In this document: positions 7,939-16,011 of the stretch, one piece after another
How positions within the stretch are numbered: the stretch's first letter is position 1
Layout: every line of letters begins with the position of its first letter
Source: CAYRFF01 sp964423575
GTDB taxonomy: Bacteria > Bacteroidota > Bacteroidia > Chitinophagales > Saprospiraceae
Length of the DNA stretch: 64,000 nucleotides
Assembly (NCBI GenBank): GCA_964423575.1
Contig: CAYRFF010000006.1
Location: 1-64,000, forward strand
Reading direction: 5' to 3'
Made by a program: the position numbers and the translations under genes
Notes under the pieces: generated by a model
The model's input: only the letters and a program-made list of their open reading frames with translations
Database searches by the model: none
What the model was told of the DNA's origin: nothing

Positions 7939-9357
7939 CTACCTGTCCACTCGTCCACCAATCCACTCAACAATCGTTTCAAGAACCTCTTCTTCAACTG
8001 TAGTTTCAATATACATATATTCCATGGGATTCCCCGTTTCACTTTTTTGCATCAGGTGATTGCAGTCCGGGAAATTAATAATCCGATAGTCTTCTGTAGG
8101 AGCTTCTTTAAGTTGAGCTTCCAGTGCAGGCATATTCAGTCTTGCAGAAACTTGCAGATCCTTGCCGCCATAAATTGCTAGAATTGGCTGTTCCATATAT
8201 TTAAAATTCTCCTCCGCAGGAAAATTCATAAAAGAATGAAAATATTCGCTATAAAAAGTCTGCGCCGTGGCCATATACAACTGCATCTTACTGTATTCCG
8301 GCTTTGCTGCATCTACAGAATCCAATTTCTCTCTTAGCTCGTCAATCAATGGATTTATCAAATCCGGAAGGCTGTCCATGGGAACTTTACGTTTCATCAA
8401 TTTATATGCTTTTCGGTTAAAGTCGGAAACGACATCAACCGTATTTGGCTTCACATCACTTGATTCCATAACCAGACGCGATTGATCGTAAAGCAGTTCA
8501 TCAATTGCTACTGCAGGGCCTCCCACAATAATATAAAAGTCCACATCGCTTTTATTTCTCCCTAAGTCGGAAACGACCATTCCACCTTCGCTATGTCCTA
8601 GAACTCCAATTTGACTGAAGCGATTTAGCTTTCGCAAATATTGAATTGCTCCTTCTGCATCAGAAACAAAATCTTCGACAACGGACATCGAAAATTCTCC
8701 TTCGGATTCTCCTACACCGCGTTTATCATATCTGAAACTGGCAATTCCGGCATCCGCAAGACTCATAGCCATTACTTTAAAAATCTTATGCCCGAAAATC
8801 GTCTCATCTCTGTCGTGTGGGCCGGAACCGGCTACAAGAATGACACAAGGGGTCCGTGCATCCACCATTTGCGGAAGCATAAGAGAAGCCGACAAAATTA
8901 TCGAGTCCTTAATGCTGTGAAAATTGTGAAACTCCTCAATATATGTAGTCCGTACAGTGTCGGTCTGTGGCCTGTTTATAAAACCGGGGCGCGCTGCCGT
9001 CCTCTTAGCCTGAAATTTCAAGCCGGGCATACTGCAAGTCAAAGTGTCCTTGTCCGCAGTCTGCACACAAGTATAAACTTTATCCCTTCCGGAGATTAAA
9101 ATACTATCCCCGGAGCTCGTAAAGGCATATTTCCGCGCAAATACATTGGTCAGTGGATCGTAGTATAGAAGTGTATCTGTTTCATCAAGAACCACTGCTA
9201 CAGGTCGCTCAAATGTGGCTATACTCAGCGTGTCGGCATAGTAGATTTGATCTTGTGCCGACAGACCTGAAAGCAGAAAAGGTATGAAAAGAAGACTACT
9301 TAATATCCGGAGTGGTATGCTCACGTTTTTCTTTTTCAATGGCTCTTTTTTCTTCAT
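7939..9357 (-). CDS. Secreted alpha/beta hydrolase
   Basis: A 472-residue exported hydrolase. After a signal peptide (ending near GLSAQ, residue 35) comes a beta-rich N-terminal region, then an alpha/beta-hydrolase domain. This has HGPHD-like oxyanion sequence GSGPHDRDE at 177-185, FRYDKRGVGES, the nucleophile elbow GHSEGG (S256), a likely acid D400 in YGGKD and H434 in DCNHLMQ, so the catalytic triad is intact. It belongs with dipeptidyl-peptidase/esterase-like hydrolases; the substrate is unknown. The long start overlaps tatA by 62 bp. A GTG at 9322-9324 would give a cleaner signal peptide (SIPLRILSSLLFIPFLL) and a 29-bp overlap. A dispersed-motif copy lies at 8627. Confidence 0.85.
   Translation of the reverse strand: MKKKEPLKKKNVSIPLRILSSLLFIPFLLSGLSAQDQIYYADTLSIATFERPVAVVLDETDTLLYYDPLTNVFARKYAFTSSGDSILISGRDKVYTCVQTADKDTLTCSMPGLKFQAKRTAARPGFINRPQTDTVRTTYIEEFHNFHSIKDSIILSASLMLPQMVDARTPCVILVAGSGPHDRDETIFGHKIFKVMAMSLADAGIASFRYDKRGVGESEGEFSMSVVEDFVSDAEGAIQYLRKLNRFSQIGVLGHSEGGMVVSDLGRNKSDVDFYIIVGGPAVAIDELLYDQSRLVMESSDVKPNTVDVVSDFNRKAYKLMKRKVPMDSLPDLINPLIDELREKLDSVDAAKPEYSKMQLYMATAQTFYSEYFHSFMNFPAEENFKYMEQPILAIYGGKDLQVSARLNMPALEAQLKEAPTEDYRIINFPDCNHLMQKSETGNPMEYMYIETTVEEEVLETIVEWIGGRVDR
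8627..8639 (+). repeat. Dispersed motif, copy 4
   Basis: AGCTTTCGCAAAT, an exact match. It lies inside the hydrolase gene (minus strand encodes LRKLN) and is followed by ATT. Confidence 0.75.
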
Positions 9358-9544
9358 CCTCTACAGGGCGCATTCCCTCCTTTATTTCGGTTTCAATGGT
9401 TGCCCTGGCACTGTTAAACTCGCGGATCCCTTTTCCGAGACCACGCATTAACTCAGGTATTTTCTTACCGCCAAAGAGTAGCAATATTACAAACAGGATA
9501 ATAATTATCTCCTGACCACCCATATTTAAAAATAAAAACTCCAT
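9296..9544 (-). CDS. tatA: Sec-independent translocase protein TatA
   Basis: A TatA/E-type subunit of the twin-arginine pathway, which moves folded proteins across the inner membrane. One N-terminal transmembrane helix (GGQEIIIILFVILLLF) is followed by the hallmark FGGKKIPELMRGLGKGIREF amphipathic helix and a charged Lys/Glu tail. The open frame extends to 9586, but the upstream residues are poor, so the Met at 9544 (or the one 21 bp further in) is the likely start. It overlaps the downstream hydrolase. A probable Tat substrate, the metallophosphatase with an RREFL signal, lies at the far right of this window. Confidence 0.92.
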   Translation of the reverse strand: MEFLFLNMGGQEIIIILFVILLLFGGKKIPELMRGLGKGIREFNSARATIETEIKEGMRPVEDEEKRAIEKEKREHTTPDIK

Positions 9545-9671
9545 TCTCTTTCTTTTTATATAAGGTAAAGGTATGCTATAAATCATTCATAATGTAGGCA
9601 TTGGCACTTTTATTTCCCATAAAAGAAAGATTAGACAATGCTTTTACACTTCAGCAAGACCTCTTACTCAG

Positions 9672-10130
9672 TTATTTTTCTCTATTAATTACCTCACGCG
9701 ATGTACGATACACCGTTCCGTTAAATATTGCACATATCGTGCCATCTTCCTTGCTTATGCGGATGCTGTACATAGCGGTTTTATTTCCCACATGCATTTC
9801 TTCTGCTTCCGCAAATAAAATATCTCCTTCCCGCGCACTGGCCGGAAATTGTATATGCGCATCGAGAGCGACGCTTAAGCGGTTGCGAGTATTAGCCGCA
9901 AAGGCGAGCGCCGAATCTGCAAAAGAGAAAAAGATTCCTCCGTGCACAATATCAAAGCCATTCAACATTTCTGCCTTAATCTGCATCTTCAGCTTGACAT
10001 AACCTTCTTCAATCGCCAGAATTTCTATTCCCAGCCATTTGCTGAAATTGTCATTGTCGTATAGCGTATGCACACACTTTTCTACCTCTCTCATAGGGAT
10101 TAAAGATAATAATTTCCATTGAAAGGACAC
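9672..10130 (-). CDS. PaaI-like hotdog thioesterase
   Basis: A 152-residue single hotdog-fold protein, likely a cytosolic acyl-CoA thioesterase. The signature VHGGIFFSFADSALAFAANT contains the HGG turn and the acidic residue of the PaaI group, and ALDAHIQFPASAREGD is the next conserved strand pair. The first 12 residues look untranslated; M13 (MREVEK) at 10094 is a more usual start. PaaI normally acts in phenylacetate catabolism, but no other paa genes are near, so the substrate is undetermined. A near-exact dispersed-motif copy lies at 9804. Confidence 0.85.
   Translation of the reverse strand: MSFQWKLLSLIPMREVEKCVHTLYDNDNFSKWLGIEILAIEEGYVKLKMQIKAEMLNGFDIVHGGIFFSFADSALAFAANTRNRLSVALDAHIQFPASAREGDILFAEAEEMHVGNKTAMYSIRISKEDGTICAIFNGTVYRTSREVINREK
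9804..9816 (+). repeat. Dispersed motif, copy 5
   Basis: TGCTTCCGCAAAT, matching GCTTNCGCAAAT exactly with T in the first position. Inside the thioesterase gene (minus strand encodes FAEAE). Confidence 0.7.
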
Positions 10131-10194
10131 AGAAAGCTAGCTTTCACTCTTGAAAAAATCTTAAAATTCATCTTGGAAAAGGGGAGAAAAGTAG

Positions 10195-10265
10195 AGGTCG
10201 CGAGCGGATTCGAACCGCTGTAGGAGGTTTTGCAGACCTCTGCCTAGCCACTCGGCCACGCGACC
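10195..10265 (-). tRNA. tRNA-Cys (GCA)
   Basis: The minus strand folds into a complete cloverleaf: acceptor GGTCGCG/CGCGACC, D-arm GCC/GGC, anticodon stem GAGGT/ACCTC with loop CTGCAAA (anticodon GCA), a four-base variable loop and T-arm AGCGG/CCGCT with TTCGAAT. The discriminator base is U73, the known identity base for cysteinyl-tRNA synthetase. CCA is not encoded. It is a single gene with its own promoter. Confidence 0.97.
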
Positions 10266-10282
10266 ATCTTTTGAAAGCGGTG

Positions 10283-10313
10283 CAAATATACGGAACTTTC
10301 CATATACAACAAA
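10283..10313 (-). promoter_or_regulatory. tRNA-Cys promoter
   Basis: On the minus strand TTTG (10310-10313) and TATATTTG (10283-10290) are separated by 19 bp. This matches the Bacteroidota consensus and ends about 17 bp before the mature tRNA. Confidence 0.7.
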
Positions 10314-10335
10314 CTTTTAAATCCGTTTATATTTT

Positions 10336-11370
10336 TTAATCCTCTGAAGAAATAGCCGCAAGTATCCTCTTAACAAATGCCGGCCCTTCGTATATCAGGC
10401 CACTATAGACTTGTATGAGATCTGCCCCATCTTCGATTCTACGGACAGCTTCTTCCACACTGTCTATCCCGCCGACACTTATAACCGGTTTCTCCAGGTT
10501 CTTCTTGAGGTAGTTGAGGAACGCTCTTGACTGTTCTCGCAGAGGATATCCACTCAATCCCCCATTCCCTATGTCCGCTATTCTTTCAGCACTTGTTTTT
10601 AAATTGTCTCTGCCTACAGTAGTATTAGTAGCTATTACACCATCGATTTCATTTTCAATGACATTCTTGATAACGATATCCAGTTGCTTCTCGTCCATAT
10701 CCGGTGCAATCTTCAATAAAATTGGCTTTGCGTGTGAGATTTTCCGGTTTTCTTCCTGGATTTCAGATAATATTCTGTGTAAAGCCTCATCCTTCTGCAA
10801 TTCCCGTAGTCCAGGGGTATTGGGTGACGATACATTGAGAACAAAAAAGTCTACATAGTCATGAAGTTCATTAAAGCAAAGGAGATAATCTTTCACCGCA
10901 TCCTCATTAGCAGTGTCCTTGTTTTTGCCGATATTTGCTGCAAGGATATAATCACCATCCTCTCTTTTTTCAAGCCTCTTACGCATAGCCACCATACCAT
11001 CATTATTAAAGCCCATGCGATTTATCAAGGCTCTGTCTTCTGGCAATCGGAATAACCGTGGTTTGGGATTGCCTATCTGCGGCAGCGGCGTGACAGTTCC
11101 GATTTCAATAAAACCAAATCCCAGCGCCGCCATTTGCCTATAGTATTTCCCATCCTTGTCAAATCCTGCTGCAAGTCCGACCGGATTGGGGAACTTCAGT
11201 CCCCAAAGTTCTTTTTCATTCTTGGCATGAGGACTTCCTGCAAATTGTTTGCGCAAAGCAGAATTCAGAATCGGCATCGACAATCCTGCTGAAAACATAT
11301 CAACCGTCAACTTATGGGCTTTCTCCGGATCGATCCGGAACATAATCGGCTTTAATAAGGATTTATACAT
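10336..11370 (-). CDS. pyrD: Dihydroorotate dehydrogenase (quinone), class 2
   Basis: PyrD oxidizes dihydroorotate to orotate in pyrimidine synthesis, passing electrons to quinone at the inner membrane. The N-terminal amphipathic helices (PIMFRIDPEKAHKLT) that dock class 2 enzymes on the membrane are present. Then come the FMN site (NPVGLAAGFDKDG), NRMGFNNDG, the catalytic serine in LNVSSPNTPGLR and the phosphate loop SVGGIDS. The open frame starts at 11418, but MYKSLLKP at 11370 is the usual N-terminus and avoids overlap with the upstream gene. Last gene of a three-gene minus-strand operon. Confidence 0.96.
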   Translation of the reverse strand: MYKSLLKPIMFRIDPEKAHKLTVDMFSAGLSMPILNSALRKQFAGSPHAKNEKELWGLKFPNPVGLAAGFDKDGKYYRQMAALGFGFIEIGTVTPLPQIGNPKPRLFRLPEDRALINRMGFNNDGMVAMRKRLEKREDGDYILAANIGKNKDTANEDAVKDYLLCFNELHDYVDFFVLNVSSPNTPGLRELQKDEALHRILSEIQEENRKISHAKPILLKIAPDMDEKQLDIVIKNVIENEIDGVIATNTTVGRDNLKTSAERIADIGNGGLSGYPLREQSRAFLNYLKKNLEKPVISVGGIDSVEEAVRRIEDGADLIQVYSGLIYEGPAFVKRILAAISSED

Positions 11371-11404
11371 GCTTAACCAAAGTTTTACTTCTTTCTCTAC
11401 CTTG

Positions 11405-11890
11405 CTACAGATAGTCATTTATGCCTTCCGCTATCGTAAGTGCAGTCACCCAGAATATGGACTTAATGAGCGGCTTAAGTTCTTTTTCATCAGAGTAATC
11501 TTCTATCACATCTATTATAAAATCACACAAGTCCGGTTCTGCCTTACATAATTCCCTGTCGAGAAAGCGCTCGTTTATATTCGCATTTTTATGTCTGTTG
11601 TCATACTCCCACAGGTCATCTTCTATTCCCGCAAGTTGCTCAGCGGTTAAATCGCTTATTACTTCTGGATCACCGATCGCTGCTGATTTAAAGATTACTT
11701 CTGAAAGATATATCAGGAGGCTGAAATCATCGTCATCGAGGAAATTGTGCTCCTCACTCATTAGCCAGGCCGCAATCTCGGGATGAGATTCTGAAAGCTC
11801 AATAATAAAGGCTACCGGCCCCTCATCAATGTCGAGGATTTTCTCTTCGACAGAATCAATGGAAAAACTGCTCCATACCATATAATACAT
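11405..11890 (-). CDS. Unknown acidic helical protein
   Basis: A 161-residue very acidic protein, mostly helical by composition, with runs such as LDDDDF and a Cys-Glu-Leu pattern near the C-terminus. No signal peptide or membrane segment is seen, and I do not recognise a family. Its start overlaps the end of the aspartoacylase-like gene by 35 bp (26 bp if M4 is used) and its end is about 35 bp before the preferred pyrD start, so it is translated from the same message. Its function cannot be assigned from context. Confidence 0.75.
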   Translation of the reverse strand: MYYMVWSSFSIDSVEEKILDIDEGPVAFIIELSESHPEIAAWLMSEEHNFLDDDDFSLLIYLSEVIFKSAAIGDPEVISDLTAEQLAGIEDDLWEYDNRHKNANINERFLDRELCKAEPDLCDFIIDVIEDYSDEKELKPLIKSIFWVTALTIAEGINDYL

Positions 11891-12854
11891 GTTTTACTTC
11901 TGAGGCTGATACCTCTCTGATGAGAAAATACCCATCTTCACCCTGCGCCTGATATAAAGGCATGAGAATCATTCCATCTTCCTGAGCCTTTAGTTCTCCC
12001 TGCCTGTCAGATGCAAGAACTTCATCTTTTGCGACAGCTTGAAAATTTTCATATCCAGGCTTCATCTTGAAATCATCTCCCGGCTTAATGGGATGTGCGT
12101 AAAAAAGTGCACATAGCTTGGGTAAGCCTACTGACGATTCAATCAACAGATCATCGTGATGTGACTCAACATCGCTTTCCTTTACGCTGTTAATAGAACG
12201 CATATAGCCGGCAATTGCTGAAACTCCGCGATGGACACTCATATAATCATCGTGTTGCCCCGCCTCAAATGTCACAGCAGTTGTAGGAATTCCCAACGTT
12301 TCATCCCTGAAGTATTGCAGAGTTGTTCCATTTAGATACTCCATAAACCCGAGGATTACAGGAGCATGCAACTGTCTGGCAATCTCAACACTTTCTGCAT
12401 CGTCTGACGGTATAGTAAATATTCCACCGAAAGCCGTCGTTGTATGGAGGTCCAGAAGGTAGACTTTCTCGCTATTGGTAGCGACAATCTCATCCTTGAT
12501 CGTCTGTATCAGCTCATAGATTTCCCTATCCTCATCCATAAGTTCTGAAAAATCCGATTCAAATATTTTTTCTACATTTTCCTCGGTAAAGGAACGGTTA
12601 ATGTCTTTGGATAAAAAGCGTTTTTTGCTCTGCAGAGCTCGCAGATTTCCTATAATTCCGAGAAAATTACCTCTGTATCTGAAACGCGGATTGGCTAGTG
12701 GTTCAACTTCAAGCATCTTCAGCATAATACTTATCGCATTTACACCTGCTTTCTCATTTCCATGCAAGCCGCCTATAGCAATAAGCAAGGGCCCTTCTTC
12801 GTGCCCTTTAAATCTACCTATAACTCTGTTATTCCATTTCATTCCTCTCTGCAA
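11856..12854 (-). CDS. Succinylglutamate desuccinylase/aspartoacylase family protein
   Basis: A 332-residue zinc amidohydrolase of the AstE/AspA family (M14-like fold). The zinc ligands are H31 and E34 in GLHGNE and H137 in LLDLHTTT, R87 (DINRSF) fits the substrate-carboxylate arginine, and E197 in TFEAGQH is the catalytic glutamate. Members remove an acyl group from an N-acylated amino acid or deprotect small amides. The exact substrate is not visible. The start may be M1 or M5. First gene of an overlapping operon with the unknown acidic protein and pyrD. Confidence 0.88.
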   Translation of the reverse strand: MQRGMKWNNRVIGRFKGHEEGPLLIAIGGLHGNEKAGVNAISIMLKMLEVEPLANPRFRYRGNFLGIIGNLRALQSKKRFLSKDINRSFTEENVEKIFESDFSELMDEDREIYELIQTIKDEIVATNSEKVYLLDLHTTTAFGGIFTIPSDDAESVEIARQLHAPVILGFMEYLNGTTLQYFRDETLGIPTTAVTFEAGQHDDYMSVHRGVSAIAGYMRSINSVKESDVESHHDDLLIESSVGLPKLCALFYAHPIKPGDDFKMKPGYENFQAVAKDEVLASDRQGELKAQEDGMILMPLYQAQGEDGYFLIREVSASEVKHVLYGMEQFFH

Positions 12855-13072
12855 TATGCTTTAACCGGCTCCTGACCTTTCAAAAGAATTGTCATCCATT
12901 GTAGCTTTTACACTCTACAAGAATCAAAATATTAAATCTTTTACGAAGGCGTTTCAGTCTCCAAAAGTACGGCTTTATAACTAATTTCCTGAAGGAACCG
13001 TTCATTCTTATTTGCCCATTACTGACTTTATATCAACCGATTTAAAATAGAATCTACCTGTAATACCTGATT

Positions 13073-13568
13073 TCATTCTTTTAGACTGCGAATAATCGTC
13101 AATTGCTCTTCCATCACCTCTCTGGCCTCCTCTTTCCATCCCTTCATAAACTTTTCCTCATCCAAGTGCAGTTCAGATGGTGGAAGTGGTGGAAGGCTTC
13201 TCCAAGGCTCTTCAATATTAACACTAAATCCACATGAATTTATCTGAAATAAATCGGTTAACATCCCAAAAAACTAACCAATCACCCTTTTTATTTACTA
13301 GCGGACCACAAGGTCGAGTATTGATTCCTGTAATTGTTGTTCCAACTGCTAAATTACCTTTGAAAATTTCCAAAACTATAAATTTGAATTCGGTTTCATC
13401 TTCAGAAATCCATATTACATCAGCGATAAAAACCTCCTGGGAGTATTCAAACTCTTTAATTGTAAAATTCCGCCAATCTTCAATGCGTGGACATTCACAG
13501 TATGGTGTCTGATTAATTGAAAATAGAAATGTTAGAATTGCTATTTTATAGATATAAGCCACAATCAA
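13073..13568 (-). pseudogene. Frameshifted secreted protein (CxC, TIMP-like pattern)
   Basis: Two overlapping minus-strand frames read as one protein. The first (13568 to 13224) has a signal peptide (about 1-21), CECP, RPCGPLVNKKGDWLVFWDVNR and then runs into a stop. The second (to 13073) continues with FQINSCGFSVNIEEPW, a proline-rich stretch and a charged helix. Skipping one base in the TTTATTT tract at about 13238-13245 joins them as WDVNRLFQINSCG. The arrangement of a signal, an early CxC, a CGP...WLVF core and a later CG resembles secreted OB-fold, TIMP-like proteins of Bacteroidota. Either a real disrupting single-base insertion or a sequencing error. Start is 57 bp past the DUF4837 stop region. 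Confidence 0.65.
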
Positions 13569-13593
13569 GTTTTAGCTTTTTGATGCTGTTGAA

Positions 13594-14676
13594 TTATCCG
13601 GCACCAGACATTCGACTATTCTTAATAATGTATTCCAGGCGCTGCATTTTATTGCGTTTTGCTTCACCCGGCGCAAGTAAAAACCCTTCCATCAGCACTA
13701 GACGCCGGTTTTGTTCATCGACAAATATATAAGCGACAGAAGTTCCACCCATAAATTCATTATTCATTTCCCAGATCCCACGTAAAATAACCGTGTAATG
13801 ATTATTCACTGTCTTGGTTTCCATCAATAAGGGTAGATCGACATCGTTAATCACCTTGTAAGAACCCTCAATTCCGCCTTGAATGAATTTACTGGAAACG
13901 GTATTTATCCACTCTTTAAGGTATTCAATTTTCAGTTGCTCAGTAGACACGTAATCGCGTATGGAAATCTGAATATTATTGATAGAAGCATCCTGATCAT
14001 CCCTGTACCAGGCAAATGTGTCGTTTTGTATAGCCTTTTGGAAACCGCCGGACAGATCGACATTTAAATTAAATGCCGAGGCTATTTCTTTATTCAGAAC
14101 GTTATTATGCCCTTGTACATATACATCCTTTTTAGTCAATCCATCATCAAAGTTGCTGATTGTCGATGCCAGTGTAGAATAGTAGTCATTAAAGGCTTCT
14201 GCCAAACCCTTTTCGCCTTTCCCAAAAACAAAAATCAGAATCTGTCCTTCTGCCCATCTATCCCTGGCCATCTTGGTTGCATATAATTCACCTTCCGGAA
14301 TTATCTCAGCATCACCGAAGAAGCCTTTGGTCATTTTGGTGAATTCAGAATCTTCATCATCAATATTGACAAAGAAAAGGTATGTTCTCAGGCGCTTAAT
14401 CAGATTTGTCGTTTTAAACTCCTCGTCTGAGATATAACGCAAGTCAAACTGCGGCTCCGGTTGAAGCAGAATCGGATAAGGAGTTTCCATATAGTAGCGG
14501 ATGGTATCTCCCAGCTTAGCCTCCCATAGTGATTTGTCCATCAGGATATTCACCTGGTTAACCGGTCCGAATGCGGGCTGCATTTTTTGCCATGAACTCC
14601 CTGACTGAGTACAAGACACGAGAAATGTCAGGCTCAATAAAACTACAAGCTTTAAGGAATTCACAAAAATTTTCAT
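13594..14676 (-). CDS. DUF4837 family lipoprotein
   Basis: A 360-residue lipoprotein: signal peptide with lipobox FLVSC (Cys22), so anchored to a membrane after export. The body with MDKSLWEAKLGDTIR, the GHNNVLN segment and YIFVDEQNRRLVLMEGFLLAPGEAKR matches the Bacteroidota family DUF4837, whose function is unknown. It lies between the frameshifted secreted protein downstream and a glycosyltransferase upstream, 57 bp away. Confidence 0.85.
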   Translation of the reverse strand: MKIFVNSLKLVVLLSLTFLVSCTQSGSSWQKMQPAFGPVNQVNILMDKSLWEAKLGDTIRYYMETPYPILLQPEPQFDLRYISDEEFKTTNLIKRLRTYLFFVNIDDEDSEFTKMTKGFFGDAEIIPEGELYATKMARDRWAEGQILIFVFGKGEKGLAEAFNDYYSTLASTISNFDDGLTKKDVYVQGHNNVLNKEIASAFNLNVDLSGGFQKAIQNDTFAWYRDDQDASINNIQISIRDYVSTEQLKIEYLKEWINTVSSKFIQGGIEGSYKVINDVDLPLLMETKTVNNHYTVILRGIWEMNNEFMGGTSVAYIFVDEQNRRLVLMEGFLLAPGEAKRNKMQRLEYIIKNSRMSGAG

Positions 14677-14733
14677 ACGGTTATCTTTCTTTTTGTTCAG
14701 ATGACAATAGGAGCATAAATGGTGTATGGGCTA

Positions 14734-15855
14734 TCAGTTTACTTTCGGAGCAGATGTATTCTTACCCTCGCCTATCAATCTTTCATACAGTGAAAACATT
14801 CTCTTAACATGTAGTTCAGGCATGAAATTGGCACGTAAGAGTTGATATGCATTGGCAACTCTCTTCTCGGTTGCTATGGGGTTATTAATGCAATCCTTAA
14901 TTTTCCATATCAGATCCTTAGTAACACCCGGTTGAAACAGAAGCCCGGTCTGATCATGAATGCACCACTCCGGAATCCCACCGGTATCAGAAGCAATAAC
15001 AGCAGCACCATGAGTAAACCCTTCAATCCCTACCAATCCAAATGGCTCTTCCCATACGCTCGGCACAACAAGTATTGCCGCCTTCCTGTACCATTCCCCG
15101 ATATCTTCAACAAATCCGACATACTCGATTCTCTCGTTTTCTTCACTTGCAGCCACAACCGTTTCCTCAAGCTCACCCGCCCCCATGATTACGAGCCGGT
15201 ACTCCATCGGAAAATCTTCGTCGTTAAAACTATCTATTAAAAATCTAATGCCTTTCTCCTCTGTAAGCCTTCCCGAGTAAAGAATAATTTTCTCCCTCCT
15301 TGAAAAAGCCTTATTATTTGCCGGATTAAATTCCTTCATCATCAATGGAATATAGCTCACAGAAATGGATGGAAGGAAATCGCGCAGTTTTAGCCTCATG
15401 AAGTCTGAATGAACTATAAAATGACTGATTGAATCAATTTGTCGCTGCCGAAATTGTTTATAAAAGTACTGCTTTAGCCTTGATCGGACTTCGGAACCTT
15501 CATCGTAATCGAGATTAAACTGGTACAAATCATGAATTGACTGGATAACGGGACACTTTACATATTTAACCGTTGAAAGAATCGCTGCAGGTAGATTCTG
15601 ATTATTGTGGATATGAATCACATCCGGTTGAAAATCCCTCAACTTCTTCAGAAGTTTCTTGCGCAGGGACTTATTACCCAGGAATTTGTATCTTATCTTC
15701 TCGAATACTCCAAGCGATTTAAAATCCAAAAATTCATCGACGTAAAAAGTCTCAACCACAGCTCCTGTTTCTACCAGCATGGGAAGAAAATCCCTAAGAT
15801 AGTTTTCTACCCCACCTACATTTGAACTATAATCATTTATGACAAATACCTTCAT
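14734..15855 (-). CDS. GT4 family glycosyltransferase
   Basis: A 373-residue retaining glycosyltransferase with GT-B fold. The N-terminal half has the GGVENYL acceptor-side loop and HIHNNQNLPA. The C-terminal half has LYSGRLTEEKGIRFL, then the donor-site EEPFGLVGIEGFTHGAAVIASDTGG block with the EX7E motif, typical of GT4. The sugar and acceptor are unknown; such enzymes usually build surface polysaccharide or glycolipid. No other polysaccharide genes are adjacent, although an O-antigen-ligase-like gene occurs at 37.5 kb. Confidence 0.92.
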   Translation of the reverse strand: MKVFVINDYSSNVGGVENYLRDFLPMLVETGAVVETFYVDEFLDFKSLGVFEKIRYKFLGNKSLRKKLLKKLRDFQPDVIHIHNNQNLPAAILSTVKYVKCPVIQSIHDLYQFNLDYDEGSEVRSRLKQYFYKQFRQRQIDSISHFIVHSDFMRLKLRDFLPSISVSYIPLMMKEFNPANNKAFSRREKIILYSGRLTEEKGIRFLIDSFNDEDFPMEYRLVIMGAGELEETVVAASEENERIEYVGFVEDIGEWYRKAAILVVPSVWEEPFGLVGIEGFTHGAAVIASDTGGIPEWCIHDQTGLLFQPGVTKDLIWKIKDCINNPIATEKRVANAYQLLRANFMPELHVKRMFSLYERLIGEGKNTSAPKVN

Positions 15856-15899
15856 CCTTGTCTCAGCTTATTCGATTATCAGATCTTAAATTATGTTTA

Positions 15900-15912
15900 C
15901 GCTTTCGCAAAT
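15900..15912 (+). repeat. Dispersed motif, copy 6 (left arm of inverted pair)
   Basis: CGCTTTCGCAAAT, matching GCTTNCGCAAAT exactly with C first. Intergenic, paired with the opposite-orientation copy at 15931. Confidence 0.75.
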
Positions 15913-15930
15913 TTTTTTCCTCCGCCCAAC

Positions 15931-15944
15931 ATTTGCGCAAAGCT
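15931..15944 (-). repeat. Dispersed motif, copy 7 (right arm of inverted pair)
   Basis: ATTTGCGCAAAGCT: the motif with one extra A. Together with the copy at 15900 it can form an imperfect stem with an 18-nt loop. Confidence 0.6.
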
Positions 15945-15950
15945 AAAAAC

Positions 15951-15985
15951 TAAAAAGGAGAAAACGCCACAAAAGCATTTTCTCC
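15951..15985 (-). terminator. Terminator of the reprolysin-like protease gene
   Basis: AGGAGAAAA-GC (from 15956) pairs with GC-TTTTCTCCT (to 15985) around a seven-base loop with one mismatch, 26 bp after the stop at 16012. On the minus strand it is followed by UUUUUA. Confidence 0.75.
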
Positions 15986-16011
15986 TATTAAACAATCTTT
16001 AAAATCGAATA

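Noticed and set aside
11241..11255. Sequence GTTTGCGCAAAGCA in pyrD as another motif copy
   Set aside because: It differs at the first position and has the extra A of copy 7; too far from the core to count.
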